Origin: Hyphomicrobiales bacterium
Lineage (GTDB): Bacteria > Pseudomonadota > Alphaproteobacteria > Rhodobacterales > Rhodobacteraceae
Direction: 5' to 3'
Assembly (NCBI GenBank): GCA_003558415.1
Contig: PWLT01000211.1
Location: 1 to 8,588, forward strand
DNA: 8,588 nucleotides
The notes below the pieces were generated by a model. The model was not told where the DNA came from. It searched no databases and worked only from the letters and a program-made list of their open reading frames with translations. The translations under genes were made by a program, and so were the position numbers. Below, piece after piece: positions 6,119-8,588 of the stretch. The stretch's first letter is position 1; each line of letters starts with the position of its first letter.

Positions 6119-6700
6119 ATGCAGACCGGTATTGAAATCGTCTTTCACAACATGGACCGTTCGCCCGCCGTCGAGGCGCGGGTGCGCGAGCGGATCGAAC
6201 GGCTCGAACGCAGATTCGAGCGTCTGACGAGCTTCCGCGCAACGATCGACGCGCCACACCGCCGTCACCGGAAGGGCAAACAATATGCGGTGCGGCTTGA
6301 GGCGCATGTGCCATCGGGCATCCTGACTATCGACCGCGAGCCCGGCGACGTCTACGCCCATCAGGATATTTTCGTCGCAGTTCGCGACGCCTTCGATGCC
6401 ATGGAGCGCAAGATCACGGCCTGGGCCGAAACCCACTCCGGCCGCCCCGTGGCACGCGCTGAACCGCTCCAGGGTCGTGTAGCCGAGCTTCATCCCGAGG
6501 ACGACTTCGGCCAGATCGCGCTGACCGATGGGCGCCTGATCTATTTCCACCGCCACAGCGTCGTTGATGGTGATTTCGACCAGCTCGCCGAAGGCGACAC
6601 GGTCGAATTGGCCGTGGCCGAGGGCGATAGCCCGCACGGGCCGCATGCAAGCACGGTGCGCGCGATCTCCACCGCCCGTTTCGTTGATGCGCCGCGCTGA
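6119..6700 (+). CDS. HPF/RaiA-type ribosome-associated protein with C-terminal cold-shock-like domain
   Basis: Residues 1 to about 108 match the HPF/RaiA (S30AE) fold: MQTGIEIVFHNMDRSPAVEA, the charged helix VRERIERLERRF, and HQDIFVAVRDAFDAMERKIT. These proteins sit in the decoding centre of idle 30S subunits and block translation during stress. Residues 118-183 resemble a cold-shock domain: GRVAELHPEDDFGQIALTDG stands where CspA-like proteins have the RNP1 region, and IYFHRHSVV where they have the RNP2 region, followed by FDQLAEGDTVEL and GPHASTVRAI. Several RNA-contacting aromatics are replaced, so RNA binding may be altered. Long-form HPFs instead carry a C-terminal domain for 100S dimer formation, so this form probably protects ribosomes or bound mRNA without that route. 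The ATG at 6119 follows GAGGGG. The PEBP gene starts 16 bp downstream, likely in one transcript. Confidence 0.88.
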   Translation: MQTGIEIVFHNMDRSPAVEARVRERIERLERRFERLTSFRATIDAPHRRHRKGKQYAVRLEAHVPSGILTIDREPGDVYAHQDIFVAVRDAFDAMERKITAWAETHSGRPVARAEPLQGRVAELHPEDDFGQIALTDGRLIYFHRHSVVDGDFDQLAEGDTVELAVAEGDSPHGPHASTVRAISTARFVDAPR

Positions 6701-6716
6701 CCGGGGGCTGCCGCCG

Positions 6717-7061
6717 ATGACCCTGACGCTGAGCAGCACCAGCTTCCGCCACGCCGGGACGATTTCCAGGGAGCATACCTGCGACGGAGCCAACCGCTCG
6801 CCCGCCTTCGCCTGGTCGGGCGTGCCGGAGGGCACGCAGAGCCTCCTGCTCGTCTGCGACGCCCCGGACGCGCCGCGCGGCACCTTCCACCACTGGGCCG
6901 CCTTCAACAACCCGACCGCTTGGAAGGGGCTCGAGCCCGGCTACGGCGCCGGCAATCGCGGGCAAGGCTTTCAGGAGGCGCTCATCCGGATGCTGCGCGA
7001 AACCGAAGCCTTCACCGCGCCGGGCGAGCCGCGTTGCCCCGGTCCCCGCAATCGGTGGTGA
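6717..7061 (+). pseudogene. Truncated PEBP/YbhB-YbcL family protein
   Basis: The first 88 residues are typical of the bacterial phosphatidylethanolamine-binding-like (Raf-kinase-inhibitor-like) family: FRHAGTISREHTCDGANRSP, FAWSGVPEGTQSLLLVCDAP, and the signature DAPDAPRGTFHHWAAFN at 48-64. After GNRGQGFQEA the sequence leaves the family. Relatives continue with an RNDFG-like segment, then a GYGGPxPP ligand-loop motif and an HRY strand; here a 26-residue tail without these motifs runs to a stop at 7059. The protein is 114 residues against about 150-180 normally. The break near 6980 marks the left edge of a rearranged block. The ATG at 6717 has only a weak GGGGG before it and probably depends on translation of the HPF gene 16 bp upstream. 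It may still be expressed but should not fold normally. Confidence 0.8.
6981..7025. other. Unassigned junction segment between PEBP and DUF1826 remnants
   Basis: About 45 bp fit neither neighbour. The plus strand reads LIRMLRETEAFTAPGEPR, the minus strand ARRGEGFGFAQHPDER. Neither is recognisable enough to name. It may be a sliver of a third gene trapped between two breakpoints. No target-site duplication or IS end is evident. Confidence 0.4.
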
Positions 7062-7430
7062 GCGGTGGAAGAGCGCGCTCGTCGGCCCCGGCCATTGCGC
7101 CCCGCGCAGCAGGAGCGGCGCGCCGGTCGGCGCCTCCGCGATCACTTCGGGCTCTCCATCTGCGCCCCGAAACCCGTATTGCGTTCCGCGCCCGCGATAG
7201 CTGCACACGAGCCGCGCCGGGACCTGGTCGAGATGAAACTTGCGGCACGCATCGCCCTGCACCGCGTCGAGCCCCACGCGCAGATGCCGCGTGCCCATCA
7301 CTTGCGCCAGCCGGTCGCCCAGCTCCGCTGCCTCCGCGATCAGGGCGGTGCGCGCGGCGCCATCGGGCGTGTCGTTGATCTGGCACGCAGCGCGCAGCGC
7401 ATCCGCAAGCACATCGACCCGCGCCGTCAT
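7026..7430 (-). pseudogene. DUF1826-family remnant, lacking both ends
   Basis: The minus-strand frame reads ARVDVLADALRAACQ, then LDAVQGDACRKFHLDQVPAR, RLVCSYRGRGTQYGF, LLLRGAQWPG and HRSPPIAGTGATRL, which is the conserved core and C-terminal half of DUF1826 proteins. FHLDQV stands where most relatives have FHTDYV or similar, and HRSPPIAGTG is a family hallmark. DUF1826 has no assigned function; family members often lie near zinc-related GTPase genes, but none is seen here. The N-terminal half (about 80-90 residues in relatives) is absent and replaced in frame by the spermidine-synthase remnant. The final leucine-rich strand and end are lost at 7026. An ATG at 7430 has no ribosome binding site. 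The family call is from motif recall, fairly sure. Confidence 0.7.
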
Positions 7431-8075
7431 GGCGGCCAGGAGATCGCTGTAGAGCCGGTCGCGCTCCGGGCCGGTGAGCCATTGCGCGTGCCCGGCGATC
7501 ACGGCGCGATGGGCGCGCGGGGCCAGATACTCGATGACCGGGTGGTCATCGGTGTGGATCGGGGCATCCTTGAACAGGCCTGACGCCGCATTGCCAGCAT
7601 AGAATTTGAATGCGCGATCGGCCAGCGCCGCGTCCTCCGCGTCGCTGCCCGTCATGGCGCGCCACTGAGCGGCGAGCGTCGCGGGATTGAGCGGAGCGGG
7701 GTCGCTTTGCCCACCAGCGCGAGGATCGAGCGCTCGGCATAGAGATCGCCGCGCCAGAAGGTCACCTCGTCGAAAGCCTGCGCCATCGTGTTGGTGTTGA
7801 TCTCGAGCTCGCTCCGCGACACCTGGTAGAGCGGCATCCATTGCACATCGGCGCCGCCAGGGTTCAGGCTCGATGCGGCGAGGCGGTAATGCTCCTTGGT
7901 GTAGACATTGCCCCCCGGCGCGCCAGGGCGTGAACAGATCGGTGATGATCATGTCGTAGCTGGCGTCAGCGCCGGCACACGCGTGCCATGCGTCGTAGAG
8001 AATCGTCACCTTTGGTCGCGAGCAAGGGCCGGATGTCGCGGATCGGCCCGCCTGCGCGATGCGCCGAAGCCGGAC
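7431..8075 (-). pseudogene. Spermidine-synthase-like (aminopropyltransferase fold) remnant with frameshifts
   Basis: Homology to spermidine-synthase-like proteins, often fused to transporter-like membrane domains, runs across three frames: IRDIRPLLATK; VTILYDAWHACAGADASYDM and IITDLFTPWRAG; GNVYTKEHYRLAASSLNPGG, QWMPLYQVSRSELE and VTFWRGDLYAERSILALVG; then DPAPLNPATLAAQW, FKFYAGNAASGLFKDAPIHT and DDHPVIEYLAPRAHR. Frame changes lie near 8010-8013 (one extra base in AAAGG), at the six-C run 7911-7916 (one extra base) and near 7698-7710 (one missing base). The last two cancel, leaving one long open frame. The N-terminal membrane and SAM-binding parts are missing, so the protein cannot work as an enzyme. 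Its C-terminus joins the DUF1826 remnant in frame at about 7430. Sequencing error at homopolymers could explain some shifts, but not the truncation or the fusion. Confidence 0.75.
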
Positions 8076-8111
8076 TTGCGGGAAGGCGGCGGTACCACGA
8101 CCTGAACCCGG

Positions 8112-8327
8112 CTACGGATCGCCCGCAATCAGCCAATGCTCTCGCAGGGTCGTTATCATCTGATGCGGGAGGCCGAAGTATCGACCGATCTCGGCATCGC
8201 TGAGCCCGTAATCGACCATGGCGACCAGTGCCTCCCGCGGCATCGGGCCGAGCACCCCAAGGATGCGATACGCGTCTTCCATCGTGAACGCGAGCGACTG
8301 GTCCTTGCACGGCAAGTAATGCAGCAT
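8112..8327 (-). CDS. Small protein of unknown function with HTH-like segment, 71 residues
   Basis: This short soluble protein starts MLHYLPCKDQSLAFTMEDAY. Residues 39-62 (VDYGLSDAEIGRYFGLPH, then MITTLREHW) look like the helix-turn-helix of small DNA-binding proteins: a first helix LSDAEIGRYFG, a turn, and a second helix. That suggests a tiny regulator, but I recognise no named family. I chose the ATG at 8327 because AGGAGG lies six bases before it (8339-8334); an upstream in-frame start at 8348 would add seven residues but has no such site. The gene is divergent from the CBS-domain gene, with the FNR-like palindrome 8380-8393 between them. Its stop at 8112 is about 40 bp from the spermidine-synthase remnant on the same strand. 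Confidence 0.72.
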   Translation of the reverse strand: MLHYLPCKDQSLAFTMEDAYRILGVLGPMPREALVAMVDYGLSDAEIGRYFGLPHQMITTLREHWLIAGDP

Positions 8328-8379
8328 CGTGTGCCTCCTGATCAGCACCTAACGCTGAAGGATGATCGCGATTCGTGCA

Positions 8380-8393
8380 TTGACCCGCGTTAA
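8380..8393. promoter_or_regulatory. Candidate FNR/DNR-type operator in a divergent intergenic region
   Basis: TTGACCCGCGTTAA has half-sites TTGAC and GTTAA around four bases, a near-symmetric CRP/FNR-family site. Its centre is about 59 bp from the ATG of the 71-residue gene (minus) and about 95 bp from that of the CBS gene (plus). On the plus strand, a class II start would fall near 8428 with a weak -10 CAGAGT at 8416-8421 (3 of 6). No good -10 is seen on the minus side. Confidence 0.5.
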
Positions 8394-8481
8394 TGAGAAT
8401 TGCTCCGCCATCCCGCAGAGTGCTCCTCAAGGGCGCGACCCAAACGCGCCCAGCTGCAAACGGAGGCAACGCGCAAGAACC

Positions 8482-8588
8482 ATGCTGGTCAGAAAGGTGA
8501 TGTCGTCTCCGGTCATCGCTGCGAGCGCCGCGACCACGATCCGCGCGGCGGCCGAGCAGATGCGCGCGCATGGTGTCGGTGCATTGCC
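8482..8588 (+). CDS. CBS-domain protein, N-terminal fragment at the window edge
   Basis: Thirty-five codons are visible before the edge, reading MLVRKVMSSPVIAASAATTI and then RAAAEQMRAHGVGAL. This is the start of a CBS domain: V-x-x-VMS near the N-terminus, a hydrophobic strand, TIRAAAEQM helix and the HGVGAL(P) strand. Stand-alone CBS-pair proteins of about 140 residues bind adenine nucleotides such as AMP or ATP and commonly sit beside Usp genes in low-oxygen stress islands. The ATG at 8482 is favoured because it leaves a normal short lead-in; GGAGG at 8462-8466 is about 15 bases away, longer than ideal. The fragment cannot show whether other domains follow. Confidence 0.8.
   Translation, partial: MLVRKVMSSPVIAASAATTIRAAAEQMRAHGVGAL

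Noticed and set aside
6414..7025. Continuation of the minus-strand chimeric frame antisense to PEBP and HPF
   Set aside because: Past the DUF1826 motifs it only mirrors the two plus-strand genes and shows no family resemblance.
7065..7583. Plus-strand 172-residue frame over the DUF1826 and spermidine-synthase remnants
   Set aside because: Low-complexity Arg/Ala-rich shadow; the minus strand carries the recognisable motifs.

Overview
The window is GC-rich DNA from a proteobacterium. An alphaproteobacterium of the Rhodobacterales type is my best guess. That is inferred from GC content, codon use, the IS21-type transposase and the set of stress genes, not from a marker gene. It reads as an accessory stress-response island: a compact group of stress genes edged by mobile-element and gene debris.

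Layout from left to right. Positions 1 to about 340 (minus strand) hold the 3' part of an IS21-type transposase that has lost its catalytic Glu. A largely non-coding leader follows, with one FNR-like box at 542-555. A two-domain universal stress protein lies at 772-1587 (+). Convergent to it is a minus-strand set: a CheR-type methyltransferase read in frame into a DUF2267 domain (1624-2994), an 86-residue protein of unknown function (3235-3495) and a possible 45-residue protein (3544-3681). An almost perfect FNR/DNR-type palindrome at 3740-3753 precedes this set. On the plus strand, archease (4008-4427) and the RNA ligase RtcB (4439-5869, TTG start) form a tight pair ending in a hairpin. After a second leader with an FNR-like box come a hibernation-factor-like protein fused to a cold-shock-like domain (6119-6700) and a truncated PEBP/YbhB protein (6717-7061).

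From about 6981 to 8075 the sequence is wreckage. It holds the C-terminal part of a DUF1826 gene joined in frame to a spermidine-synthase-like remnant with at least three frame changes, both on the minus strand. The last part is a divergent pair around another FNR-like palindrome (8380-8393): a 71-residue protein with an HTH-like segment (8112-8327, minus) and the first 35 codons of a CBS-domain protein running off the right edge (8482-8588, +).

Taken together, the intact genes suggest one programme for survival under low oxygen or energy limitation: nucleotide sensing (Usp, CBS), ribosome protection (HPF-CSD) and repair of cleaved RNA (RtcB with archease). The shared FNR/DNR-like boxes are the thread linking them. 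In three of four cases the box centre lies about 59-66 bp from the proposed start codon. The regulon is an inference from sequence and needs a genome-wide motif test. I see no tRNA, rRNA, CRISPR array or replication origin.
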